From assembly GCA_903907885.1 (NCBI GenBank), contig CAIVPY010000288.1, positions 1 to 9,638 on the forward strand: a stretch of 9,638 bases of DNA, given 5' to 3'. Numbering within the stretch: position 1 is the first letter of the stretch; each line of letters starts with the position of its first letter. Positions 1-6,550 of the stretch are shown piece after piece. A program made the position numbers and the translations under genes. Origin of the DNA: an uncultured Bacteroidota bacterium. GTDB lineage: Bacteria; Bacteroidota; Bacteroidia; UKL13-3. Under the pieces are notes generated by a model that saw nothing but the letters and a program-made list of their open reading frames with translations, ran no database searches and was not told the origin of the DNA.

Positions 1-396
1 GTGGCTATTGAGGATGGCTTAATAGTTCCAGTGGTGAAATTTGCTGATAACAAAACCATTTCACACATTAGTTCCGAGGTGAAACAATTGGCAGATAAAG
101 CTAAAAACAAAAAATTACAGCCTTCTGAATTTGAAGGAAGTACTTTTACCATTTCAAATTTAGGCATGTTCGGCATTGATCAGTTTACCGCTATTATCAA
201 TCCGCCTGATGCTTGTATATTGGCTGTAGGGGCTGCTACTGAAACAGTGCTAGTTGAAAATGGACAAATGGTGGTTGGCAATGTGATGAAGGTAACTTTA
301 AGTTGTGACCATAGAGCAGTTGATGGTGCTGTTGGTTCAGCCTTCTTAAAAACACTCAAAGACTTCCTTGAAAATCCAGTAAAAATGTTGGTGTAG
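1..396 (+). CDS. Dihydrolipoamide acyltransferase (E2) of a pyruvate dehydrogenase-type complex, C-terminal part
   Basis: This is the last 131 residues of an E2 acyltransferase, the core enzyme that moves the acyl group from its lipoyl arm to CoA in a 2-oxoacid dehydrogenase complex in the cytoplasm. The frame is open from base 1. The GTG there lies inside the catalytic domain, so it is not a true start, and the lipoyl and E1/E3-binding domains lie off the window. Visible E2 motifs are GLIVPVV near the beginning, FTISNLGMFGIDQFTAIINP (about 49-68), ACILAVGA, and the active-site motif SCDHRAVDG with His104 and Asp108 of the fragment. FTISNLGMFG and the INPP segment fit the pyruvate dehydrogenase E2 better than the 2-oxoglutarate one, but a branched-chain E2 is not excluded. 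The TAG stop is followed after 10 bases by the stop of a gene on the other strand. Confidence 0.93.
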   Translation: MAIEDGLIVPVVKFADNKTISHISSEVKQLADKAKNKKLQPSEFEGSTFTISNLGMFGIDQFTAIINPPDACILAVGAATETVLVENGQMVVGNVMKVTLSCDHRAVDGAVGSAFLKTLKDFLENPVKMLV

Positions 397-406
397 GAGT
401 TAACTA

Positions 407-604
407 TTACATAGATTTTCTTTTTTTATATCCATATGGGCAATGCCTGCAACCGCTTTGGCAGCATATGCCACGTAGCTTGTGATAGGTTTCTGTAAAT
501 ACCATATAGCCTGACTCTTTGTAAAAATGAATCCCTTCGATTAGGTTGTTTTTACTAAGTGCAAGGTTTTCTTTTGATTCGTTTGCTACTATTGGTTTCG
601 TCAT
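407..604 (-). CDS. Small cysteine-rich DUF5522 family protein
   Basis: A 65-residue protein of unknown function that I recognise as DUF5522, a small family common in Bacteroidota. The first half is polar, followed by GYMVFTETYH and a cysteine cluster, RGICCQSGCRHCPYGY, holding Cys47, Cys48, Cys52 and Cys55 with His54; the tail is basic (YKKRKSM). The CC-x3-C-x2-C spacing suggests metal or Fe-S binding, but that is inference. There is no signal peptide, so it should be cytoplasmic. The start chosen is the ATG at 604-602, which shares its A with the TGA stop of the upstream lipoprotein gene (TGATG). A TTG one codon earlier would add one residue but is less likely. The overlap implies translational coupling and makes it the last gene of the B12-uptake operon. 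It ends 10 bases from the convergent E2 gene, and no clear terminator is visible between them. Confidence 0.8.
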   Translation of the reverse strand: MTKPIVANESKENLALSKNNLIEGIHFYKESGYMVFTETYHKLRGICCQSGCRHCPYGYKKRKSM

Positions 605-1653
605 CAATAATTGAAATAGAAATCTCTGGTAATGGTTCCTGAATTAAACAATCCCTTGATTTGTCCAATAGTAGCGCTGTATCTATATGCTTTAGATTTT
701 TGAACATAATCCAACACATCGCTCACATATAATTCATCGTACTTTTTGTCCAAAGCCATACCATAATAATTTTTTCCATCAGCATAAATCAATGGAGTAT
801 TTGGTAAAATGCTATCGCTTACACTCATTTTATAAATATCTTTTTTTATCCAGTACAATGAGGTTTTGTTTTTGTTTAAAAGGAGTTTATTAGGTAATTC
901 GTTAGACGCAAAAACAAAAGTCTTTGACACTTTAAAAGTTGAATTATTATAAATGATTTTATAAAGCCCAGCATTTATATTTTTTGTTTGATTGCCAGAG
1001 CAAAGAATCCAATAGGTAGAGTCGTTTTGCTGTTGTATTGATTCAGTTCCATACGAAAGTTCAATGCTGTCTTTTATCTCGTCTGTAGCAATATCAATAC
1101 CTAAAATGTATTTACTATTTGGGCAAGTAATCAGTACATTGTTGCCTGACAAAATCATTTGTTCGGTCCAGGTTTGTGTTTGTATTTTTTTTATAATGCT
1201 GTTGTTTGATAGGTCAACAACAGCAATTGAATTATCATACAAATCACTTACGTAAGCCTTGTTTGATGATATGGGTAAAATGTATCTTGGCGAACGTAAA
1301 CCCGAAATAGTTGAAATACTTTTAAATGTTTTTTTATCAATGATTTCAATTTTTCCGGAGTTGTTTATCACTAAGTATATCTTATCATTTATGATATTCA
1401 TGGATTGTAGAACATCACCTAAAGGCTTGCCATTGGCTACTTTAAACACATCGCTGTAATAGGCATTGCCATACACATCGATATAATCTAGCGATGCATT
1501 ACCTGATTGGAAATTTCCTTCATTCAACACAAAGATGCCTTCACGCAACGAATCGGGCAATACAACATTGGGTTGATTCAAAGGTGCCTTGTCGCATGAT
1601 TGCATGGATAGTATAATCAATCCAATGGCAAATAACAGTATTATTTTTTTCAT
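604..1653 (-). CDS. Beta-propeller surface lipoprotein, YncE/DUF5074 type, probable BtuG-like cobalamin-binding protein
   Basis: A 349-residue lipoprotein. The N-terminus has KK, a hydrophobic stretch and a lipobox ending LSMQSC, with Cys20 as the likely lipidated residue, followed by DKAP. The remainder reads as repeated beta-propeller blades of the YVTN/YncE kind, for example NKAYVSDLYDNSIAVVDL followed by SIIKKIQT, and DKIYLVINNSGKIEIIDK. In Bacteroides, BtuG is a surface lipoprotein propeller that binds B12 with very high affinity and sits on BtuB. The BtuG assignment here rests on fold, length, lipobox and position behind a riboswitch and btuB, not on identified ligand residues. The ATG at 1653 is preferred over a TTG one codon upstream. 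It lies 75 bases after the DUF4465 gene, with a strong hairpin between, and its stop overlaps the DUF5522 start. A general YncE-like lipoprotein is the alternative. Confidence 0.75.
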   Translation of the reverse strand: MKKIILLFAIGLIILSMQSCDKAPLNQPNVVLPDSLREGIFVLNEGNFQSGNASLDYIDVYGNAYYSDVFKVANGKPLGDVLQSMNIINDKIYLVINNSGKIEIIDKKTFKSISTISGLRSPRYILPISSNKAYVSDLYDNSIAVVDLSNNSIIKKIQTQTWTEQMILSGNNVLITCPNSKYILGIDIATDEIKDSIELSYGTESIQQQNDSTYWILCSGNQTKNINAGLYKIIYNNSTFKVSKTFVFASNELPNKLLLNKNKTSLYWIKKDIYKMSVSDSILPNTPLIYADGKNYYGMALDKKYDELYVSDVLDYVQKSKAYRYSATIGQIKGLFNSGTITRDFYFNY

Positions 1654-1685
1654 CAATTAGTATGGCAATATTTTTTATTAAATGG

Positions 1686-1721
1686 TTGTGTAAAGACGTT
1701 TGATTAAACGTCTTTACACAA
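1686..1721. repeat. Perfect 16-bp inverted repeat with 4-base loop between the BtuH-like and BtuG-like genes
   Basis: The left arm TTGTGTAAAGACGTTT (1686-1701) and right arm AAACGTCTTTACACAA (1706-1721) are perfect reverse complements around GATT. The hairpin begins 7 bases after the stop of the DUF4465 gene and ends 32 bases before the lipoprotein ATG. No T-run follows it on the - strand (the next bases are CCATTTAATAAAAAA), so it is not a standard intrinsic terminator. It could protect the 3' end of the upstream mRNA, lower downstream expression, or be one copy of a dispersed palindromic repeat. The AGACG...CGTCT core resembles palindromes that I recall as widely scattered in Bacteroidota and cyanobacteria. 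Confidence 0.85.
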
Positions 1722-1728
1722 ATGTGAT

Positions 1729-2721
1729 TTATTGTTTAACAAATTTTTTGATTACCATACCCATATCCGTTTTGATAGTCATGAAATACAACCCACTGTT
1801 TAACCCTGAAACATCCATGTTGTTTGAGTTTGATTCGCTCATGATTTCTTTGCCATTGATATCTGATACAATGCATTCAAATGTTCTAATGTTTTTAGGT
1901 AAATCAATAAACAATTGATTGGTTGCTGGGTTAGGGAAAACAGTTACATCGTTTGATAATAGGGTTTCGATAACGCCACTACCTAAAGCAGTAAAATCGT
2001 CTAAACAAAAATAAGTGGGTGTGTTAATGCCATATCCACCAAAGGTATCGCTCGACATAAAACTAAAAGTAAGGCTATCAAAAATTCCAAATGGTTTTAA
2101 ATTGACCCATTGCCAATCTTTTACGATATAATCTTTACTATTGTCTGCAAATCTGTAATCAGCCAAATAAAAATCAACAACAGAATCTATTTTCGCCCCA
2201 CTTCTAAATGCATTAAAACGTACCAATAAATAATCAGGGTATGAACCTTGAGATAATCCACTTTTTGTACCTGTAGTATCTCCATATTTACGAGTAAATG
2301 TATCTCCTTTTTTCATGCTATAGTATGCGTAAGAATTATTGTTAATATAAAATCCAAACGAAGTAACTTCTGGTATCATGCCTTTAATTTTTATATAGCC
2401 CTTTCCATAGGCAACCCCATAATTATTTGAATTATTATGTCCACCACCTGTAATTGAATTTCCTTCAGCAAAATAACCCTCACTAACACTATCTTTTTTG
2501 TTTGATACACCAAAGCCACTCCACGATACATAACCGCCTGCCGTATCATATTTATTTGAATAAAATACTGATTGACTTTGAAATCCTTTTTTCCAGTCTT
2601 TTCCATTGTTAAATGTGTTTGGACTTAAAGTTATTTCTTCAAAGGTTGATGTTTGTGCTTTTACACCAAATGTAAACACAATGATGATAGCTGTTAATGC
2701 TAATTTGTAATTGTTTTTCAT
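1729..2721 (-). CDS. DUF4465 protein with T9SS C-terminal sorting domain, probable BtuH-like B12-binding protein
   Basis: A 330-residue exported protein. Residues 1-22 form a Sec signal peptide ending FGVKA, with no lipobox cysteine. Residues about 25-248 match DUF4465: the FEE start, VSWSGFGVSN (65-74), YGVAYG (101-106), a DSVVDFYLADYRF strand and YFCLDDF (237-243). Residues about 257-330 form a type A T9SS sorting domain, with VFPNPATNQLFIDL, SDINGKEI, SGLNSGLYFMTI and a final KKFVKQ. The family includes BtuH, a surface B12-binding lipoprotein of gut Bacteroides. Here, secretion and surface anchoring by T9SS appear to replace the lipid anchor. The gene begins 11 bases after the btuB stop, so the two are co-transcribed under the riboswitch. 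B12 binding is inferred from family and context; other small ligands cannot be excluded. Confidence 0.82.
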   Translation of the reverse strand: MKNNYKLALTAIIIVFTFGVKAQTSTFEEITLSPNTFNNGKDWKKGFQSQSVFYSNKYDTAGGYVSWSGFGVSNKKDSVSEGYFAEGNSITGGGHNNSNNYGVAYGKGYIKIKGMIPEVTSFGFYINNNSYAYYSMKKGDTFTRKYGDTTGTKSGLSQGSYPDYLLVRFNAFRSGAKIDSVVDFYLADYRFADNSKDYIVKDWQWVNLKPFGIFDSLTFSFMSSDTFGGYGINTPTYFCLDDFTALGSGVIETLLSNDVTVFPNPATNQLFIDLPKNIRTFECIVSDINGKEIMSESNSNNMDVSGLNSGLYFMTIKTDMGMVIKKFVKQ

Positions 2722-2732
2722 ATATCTATAGT

Positions 2733-4661
2733 TTAAATTTTTATCGATAGCGTGAATTGATAATGACGCATAGGAACAGCCCTATTCACAATCACTTGGT
2801 AATTCTCGTTCCAAGCATTGTTTATGTTTAGGTTATAGCTAAAAATGATTTTTTTGATTTTGATATTTTGTCCAACTGAGAAATTGCCAATACTATATGA
2901 ATCTAACCATTCATTGTTGTCACTTGAGGTGAAGCGAATGCCTGTATAAGTATGATTATATAAAAGATAAAAGGATTTGATGTTTGCTCCCAATGTCAGG
3001 CTGTACTTAAGTCGTGGTGAATAGGCTATTTGTTTGCCCAATGAAGCATCACCGCTTAGATAACTTTTTTCAATGGTAGATTGACTGGCATCATATAAGG
3101 CCTTCATAAATATTCGGGAGTCTTTCATGGCATAGTTTATGTCTGCTTGTAGTTCTAATCCCATGCTTTTTGTTTGACTGATGTTCATTGGGCTGCTATA
3201 GCCATTGCTAATGGTCCATTGGATAAAATCATCCATATATCGGTAGTATAAACTTGAAGTAATTTCGCTCTGTATTTTTTTGAATTTGTCTTTTGGTAAA
3301 ACATATTTTGCTGTGAATTCCTCGCTCCAACCTTGCTCTGGTTTTAGATGTATATTTCCCTTGGCAAAGGCATCGTTCCAATATAGTTCGTTGAATGTGG
3401 GTAGTCTATAACTTTGGTTAATATTGTAAGATAGCTTGAAGTTTTTTATCCCTGTAAACTCAAAACCCAATGAAGAAACCAAAGGTGCGTCTTGCCCATT
3501 GATAATCTCTTTGCGACTGTTTATGCAAGTACTAAGTTTATATGTATCTGATACGATTTTATAAGATGCAAACAAAGCCAATCTGTTTTGTTGCTTGCTC
3601 TCGGAGTATGCATCAGAGTTAGCCTCGGTATAGCTATAATTAGCCGACAATTGAATATAATGATTTTGGAAAGGATGGAAATAATTCTCAATAAACGTAT
3701 TGTATTGGCCGCTATTGGCTGAGCTTTTACTTAGGTTGGTGTCGCTATAGGCAATTCTTTCTTTTAACAATGCTGAGCGAAGATTCAATTGATAAAGCTT
3801 TCTCATGTATTTCCACTCAGTGCTTAGTCTCAAACTTTCATCTTGTTGATTGGCTTTTTTATCTAGGGTATTGATGGCAGGTGGTATTTGCCTGTCGCTG
3901 CCCTGCACCCACAAGTGCAATGAAACTTGGTTGTGGGTATTTATTTGAAGGTATTCATCCCATAAAAGGCCGCTTTGTTGCAGTTTGGCATTGGTTTGCT
4001 TTTGTTCTTTTCCTTGGTTTAAAAAGGTGTATTCATTGTCGCCCCATGGATTAAATAATTTGATAGATGAAAAAGTTTTTTTATTGCCATACGACTTTTT
4101 TAGAACTTGTTGTTGGTTGTTAAAACTACCAAATGAATAACTGAATTGGCTTCTCAATCCTGACTGAAATAAGGCACCATTTTGCAATATAACCGAGCCA
4201 CCCACTGCTCCACTTCCGTATATGCTAGATGTGCTGCCATACTCTACTAACACATTTTCGAACAAGCTAGTGGGTAGCAAAGCAAAATCTGATTGTCCAA
4301 GCATAGGGCTTTGTAGGTTAAATCCATTCCAGAGTATAGCAGTTTGGTTGGCCGAAGAGCCCCTAAAACCTGCTGTTGCCAATCCACCTACACCATAGGA
4401 TTTGATAAATATTTGGCTGTATTTGCTCAGCACATCTGCCACCGAATTGGCTTGTTGGATTTGGATAAATAAGGTATCAATATGCTGCGTTTTTACACCT
4501 GTTTTAAAAGCATCTAGTTTGTTGGCATAAATATCTATTGGCTTTAAGTTTTTGTTAGGCAATACCTGTTTGTTGCTGTCAATCGGATTCGATTGATAAG
4601 CTTGTGCCACAGCCCATAAGCGCAGCACCAAACAGAAAAGCATACAACAATATTTTTTCAT
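2733..4661 (-). CDS. btuB: TonB-dependent outer-membrane receptor, probable cobalamin receptor BtuB
   Basis: A 642-residue outer-membrane receptor for TonB-driven uptake, close in size to E. coli BtuB. Residues 1 to about 20 are a signal peptide. PIDIYANK (41-48) is a possible TonB-box region. The plug domain spans about 55-165 and has NSVADVLSKYS, GLATAGFRGSSANQT, ILWNGFNLQSPM and the typical plug end YGSTSSIYGSGAVGGSVIL (141-159). The rest is a 22-strand-type barrel rich in alternating aromatic strands, including QSYRLPTFNELYW, a common mid-barrel motif, and the final strand HYQFTLSIKI. There is no N-terminal carboxypeptidase-like domain, so it is not of the SusC type. Cobalamin specificity is inferred from the B12 riboswitch in its leader and from the BtuH-like and BtuG-like genes that follow. 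It is first in the operon. The ATG lies after AACAATTGTTTCAAAACAA with no Shine-Dalgarno sequence, as is usual in this phylum. Confidence 0.85.
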   Translation of the reverse strand: MKKYCCMLFCLVLRLWAVAQAYQSNPIDSNKQVLPNKNLKPIDIYANKLDAFKTGVKTQHIDTLFIQIQQANSVADVLSKYSQIFIKSYGVGGLATAGFRGSSANQTAILWNGFNLQSPMLGQSDFALLPTSLFENVLVEYGSTSSIYGSGAVGGSVILQNGALFQSGLRSQFSYSFGSFNNQQQVLKKSYGNKKTFSSIKLFNPWGDNEYTFLNQGKEQKQTNAKLQQSGLLWDEYLQINTHNQVSLHLWVQGSDRQIPPAINTLDKKANQQDESLRLSTEWKYMRKLYQLNLRSALLKERIAYSDTNLSKSSANSGQYNTFIENYFHPFQNHYIQLSANYSYTEANSDAYSESKQQNRLALFASYKIVSDTYKLSTCINSRKEIINGQDAPLVSSLGFEFTGIKNFKLSYNINQSYRLPTFNELYWNDAFAKGNIHLKPEQGWSEEFTAKYVLPKDKFKKIQSEITSSLYYRYMDDFIQWTISNGYSSPMNISQTKSMGLELQADINYAMKDSRIFMKALYDASQSTIEKSYLSGDASLGKQIAYSPRLKYSLTLGANIKSFYLLYNHTYTGIRFTSSDNNEWLDSYSIGNFSVGQNIKIKKIIFSYNLNINNAWNENYQVIVNRAVPMRHYQFTLSIKI

Positions 4662-4755
4662 TTGTTTTGAAACAATTGTTGAGCCAGGAGAATGAAAATG
4701 AATGAATACGAATGAGGAATGACAATAAATGAGATATACCTTTTTCGTATCACAC
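4662..4755 (-). promoter_or_regulatory. btuB leader between riboswitch and start codon (expression platform region)
   Basis: These 94 bases join the riboswitch to the btuB ATG. On the - strand they contain six copies of TCATT (seen on + as AATGA at 4691, 4697, 4701, 4711, 4718 and 4728) and a palindrome AACAATTGTT close to the start codon. ATACGAA (+ 4744-4750) can pair over a distance with TTCGTAT (+ 4706-4712). No intrinsic terminator with a T-run is visible, so control is more likely at translation or through another mechanism. An open frame that crosses this region and the riboswitch is not considered a gene. Confidence 0.5.
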
Positions 4756-4775
4756 AGCCTTTTTTCCCGAAAGCT
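4756..4775 (-). promoter_or_regulatory. Regulatory hairpin (P13/L13) of the cobalamin riboswitch
   Basis: On the - strand AGCTTT pairs with AAGGCT (one T-G wobble) around the loop CGGGAAAA. The loop bases CGGG are exactly complementary to CCCG inside the L5 loop of the riboswitch (+ 4914-4917). The position, just 3' of the B12 box, is where the known L5-L13 kissing-loop hairpin of cobalamin riboswitches lies. Ligand binding is expected to stabilise this contact. The kissing loop is inferred from complementarity. Confidence 0.6.
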
Positions 4776-4787
4776 ACAATGATAATA

Positions 4788-4976
4788 TTTTGCATAAGGC
4801 AGGTCTTCTGACTTGCACCATTTTTGTTAGTCTTCCCACATCCAAAAGATGCAGTGACAAGAAGGAAACAAAAATTTTTGATATACCACTTGGTAAATCG
4901 GTGCTTACAGCAGCGGGTACTGTTCAAGAATTTCACTTGATTCCCTTTTCATCCCGACTCGTGTCGAGAACCAAAA
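4788..4976 (-). ncRNA. Cobalamin (adenosylcobalamin-type) riboswitch
   Basis: On the - strand the conserved parts occur in order. P1 is closed by TTTTG (+ 4972-4976) with CAAAA (+ 4788-4792). A CTCG-aca-CGAG hairpin (+ 4958-4968) follows, then GATGAAAAGGGAATC. Next come P4, CAAG/CTTG around TGAAATT, and P5, ACAG/CTGT around TACCCGCTG, which reads into CTGTAAGC. GCACC (+ 4900-4904) pairs with GGTGC (+ 4815-4819) around a long variable arm. The B12 box AGTCAGAAGACCTGCCT lies at + 4797-4813. These match the cobalamin riboswitch consensus closely. It lies between the promoter candidate and btuB and should repress the operon when B12 is plentiful. The long peripheral arm suggests the adenosylcobalamin class, but the ligand form is not proven. 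Confidence 0.95.
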
Positions 4977-4983
4977 GCGAGGG

Positions 4984-5014
4984 CAAAACTACACCTTAAC
5001 TCAATTTCTGCAAG
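4984..5014 (-). promoter_or_regulatory. Bacteroidota-type promoter for the B12-uptake operon
   Basis: On the - strand CTTG (+ 5011-5014) is followed after 19 bases by TAGTTTTG (+ 4984-4991). This agrees with the -33 TTTG / -7 TAnnTTTG promoter pattern of this phylum. Transcription would begin around 4975-4979, exactly where the riboswitch P1 strand starts, which supports the call. Confidence 0.6.
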
Positions 5015-5114
5015 ACACTTTTTTTTATTTTGGCTCAAAGCCTGATACTCTAAGTAAGAAAATTTTTACCCAATCCATAAACATTTTACATAATTTACAC
5101 CCAAAATTCAAAAC

Positions 5115-5801
5115 ATGAAAAATCTCTTATTTTTGCATGGAGCACTGGCTTCAAAGTCTCAGTTTGATGAAATACGTAAGGCTTTGGACGCATCTTATAT
5201 TACACATGCCATCAATTTTAGCGGACATGGTGGAAACCTTATACCCATACAAGGATTGACCTTCCCCACTTTTGCGGCCGATATTTTAAAATATCTTGAC
5301 GATAATAAGATTGAAAAAGTGAATCTTCTGGGATTCAGTATGGGTGGTTATGCCGCCATCTATTTTGCCACCAAAAACCCAGATAGGGTAGAGAAAATTT
5401 TCACCATCAATACAAAATTCAAATGGGACCCAACTAGCACTGCCAAAGAAACGGGTATGCTTGATGCCGACAAAATGATGGATAAAGTGCCTTCGTATGT
5501 TGAAAAACTAACTATTTTACATGGCATGAACATGTGGAAGAACCTGTTGAAAAGCACTTCAGAAATGCTGATAAACATGGCCAAAGAATATGTGCTGACC
5601 AATGAAGATTTGGCATCTATTCATCAGCCCACTATGCTTGCCATTGGCGATAGAGACAAAACCAGTAGCTTGGAAGAAACACTTGAAATTTACCGAACCA
5701 TGAAAAACCCGCAATTATTGGTATTGCCCAACACGGCCCATCCTTTCGAGAAAATTGATACAGACAGATTGGCTTTTGAAATTAGGAAGTTTGTGGAGTA
5801 G
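5115..5801 (+). CDS. Alpha/beta-fold hydrolase
   Basis: A 228-residue cytoplasmic serine hydrolase of the alpha/beta fold; the substrate is unknown. The N-terminal strand leads into LHGALAS (7-13), which supplies the oxyanion region, then NFSGHGG (34-40), and the nucleophile elbow GFSMGG with Ser75. The acid is probably Asp181 in IGDRDK, and the catalytic His209 lies in NTAHPF. A short helical cap (about 105-165, with many Met and Lys) separates the core halves. It resembles the MenH/MhpC-like small hydrolases, which can be esterases, lipases or C-C hydrolases. The gene is divergent from the btuB operon across about 100 bases, and I see no evidence that it works in B12 uptake. TAATTTAC at 5091-5098 only partly fits the phylum's -7 box. 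Confidence 0.88.
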   Translation: MKNLLFLHGALASKSQFDEIRKALDASYITHAINFSGHGGNLIPIQGLTFPTFAADILKYLDDNKIEKVNLLGFSMGGYAAIYFATKNPDRVEKIFTINTKFKWDPTSTAKETGMLDADKMMDKVPSYVEKLTILHGMNMWKNLLKSTSEMLINMAKEYVLTNEDLASIHQPTMLAIGDRDKTSSLEETLEIYRTMKNPQLLVLPNTAHPFEKIDTDRLAFEIRKFVE

Positions 5802-5918
5802 GAAAACTATTGTGGATTTATTTTTGTTATGAAGACATTGATATTTTTTGATATTTTCAAAATGAAAATTTATTTGTTTTTGTCACTAACAAATAGTTCT
5901 AATTTTGGCAAGAGTTAT

Positions 5919-5926
5919 TATTTTTG
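5919..5926 (+). promoter_or_regulatory. Possible -7 promoter box in the 249-base gap before the thioredoxin gene
   Basis: TATTTTTG matches TAnnTTTG, but no convincing -33 TTTG lies 19-21 bases upstream, and the region is so AT-rich that chance matches are likely. It would give a leader of roughly 115 bases. Nothing else in 5802-6050 stands out apart from AT-only inverted repeats. Confidence 0.2.
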
Positions 5927-6050
5927 ACAACATAATCCTTATTTGGCCTAAACCCCAAAACTCCATTCCAAGAACAAAATCCCCGCATTCTTAAATAATT
6001 TTTTGGTGCAATATTTGTTTAATTGAAATTGCCATAACATATTTGAATAC

Positions 6051-6509
6051 ATGAAAAAGCTAATATTACTTATTGTCATCCTTCCAATAATTGTATCATT
6101 TGCTCCTAAACAGCAAGAAACCCTCAAATGGTACTCTTGGAACGAAGGTTATCCATTGGCTCAAAAACAAGGAAAAATACTATTGATAGATGCCTACACA
6201 GATTGGTGTGGCTGGTGCAAGCGCATGGATCGCGATACTTACGCAAATGCGGATGTTGTTAAAAAACTAAACCAACATTTTATTGCTATAAAATTCAACC
6301 CTGAATTGCGAGATTTGAAATACAAAGTTGATAGCCAAACATACTCAGCAGCCGAATTCTTTGGCCAGCTAAATAGGGGAGAGTCAACAGGTTTTCCAAC
6401 CACTTATTTTATTTCTCCCATAAAACGCAGCTTGTTGATGCAACCTGGTTACCTCGGTCCTGCTGATTTTATGTCGGTTATGGATAAAGTTATAAGCGAG
6501 AATAAATAA
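6051..6509 (+). CDS. Exported thioredoxin-family protein (DUF255/thioredoxin_7-like)
   Basis: A 152-residue thioredoxin-fold protein. Residues 1 to about 18 (KK then LILLIVILPIIVSF) are a signal peptide or N-terminal anchor, placing it in the periplasm. The fold starts at about 25 with WYSWNEGYPLAQKQGKILLI, then DAYTDWCGWCKRMD, in which Cys53 and Cys56 form the CGWC redox centre. The cis-proline loop is GFPTTYF, with Pro116. WCGWCK followed by MDRDTY is typical of the thioredoxin_7/DUF255-like group related to the C-terminal domain of DsbD, so it is probably a disulfide reductase or isomerase of the envelope. The partner is not known. It stands alone: 249 bases from the hydrolase and 65 from the next gene, with no redox partner adjacent. 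Confidence 0.88.
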   Translation: MKKLILLIVILPIIVSFAPKQQETLKWYSWNEGYPLAQKQGKILLIDAYTDWCGWCKRMDRDTYANADVVKKLNQHFIAIKFNPELRDLKYKVDSQTYSAAEFFGQLNRGESTGFPTTYFISPIKRSLLMQPGYLGPADFMSVMDKVISENK

Positions 6510-6550
6510 TAATGTTGAGATTTTTTATACATCCCTTTCAACAAAAAAAT

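Noticed and set aside
1..3. GTG at base 1 as a true start codon
   Set aside because: It lies inside the E2 catalytic domain; the gene simply begins before the window.
605..607. TTG start one codon upstream of the DUF5522 ATG
   Set aside because: The ATG at 604 gives a classical TGATG overlap with the upstream stop and needs no rare start codon.
1064..1459. Two open frames on the + strand opposite the BtuG-like gene
   Set aside because: They are antisense shadows of a well-supported lipoprotein gene and show no protein-like character of their own.
4658..4936. Open frame of 92 codons on the - strand overlapping the btuB start
   Set aside because: It covers the riboswitch core and leader. Its sequence is explained by RNA structure, and it resembles no protein family.
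4790..4999. Open frame of 69 codons on the + strand
   Set aside because: It runs antisense through the cobalamin riboswitch, including the B12 box. Such frames are a well-known source of false genes, and the protein has no recognisable features.
5091..5098. TAATTTAC as the -7 box of the hydrolase promoter
   Set aside because: It lacks the final TTTG and has no -33 element at the right spacing.
5853..5869. Inverted repeat ATTTTC/GAAAAT after the hydrolase gene, considered as a terminator
   Set aside because: The stem is six AT-rich pairs in a very AT-rich region with a broken T-run, so it is too weak to call.
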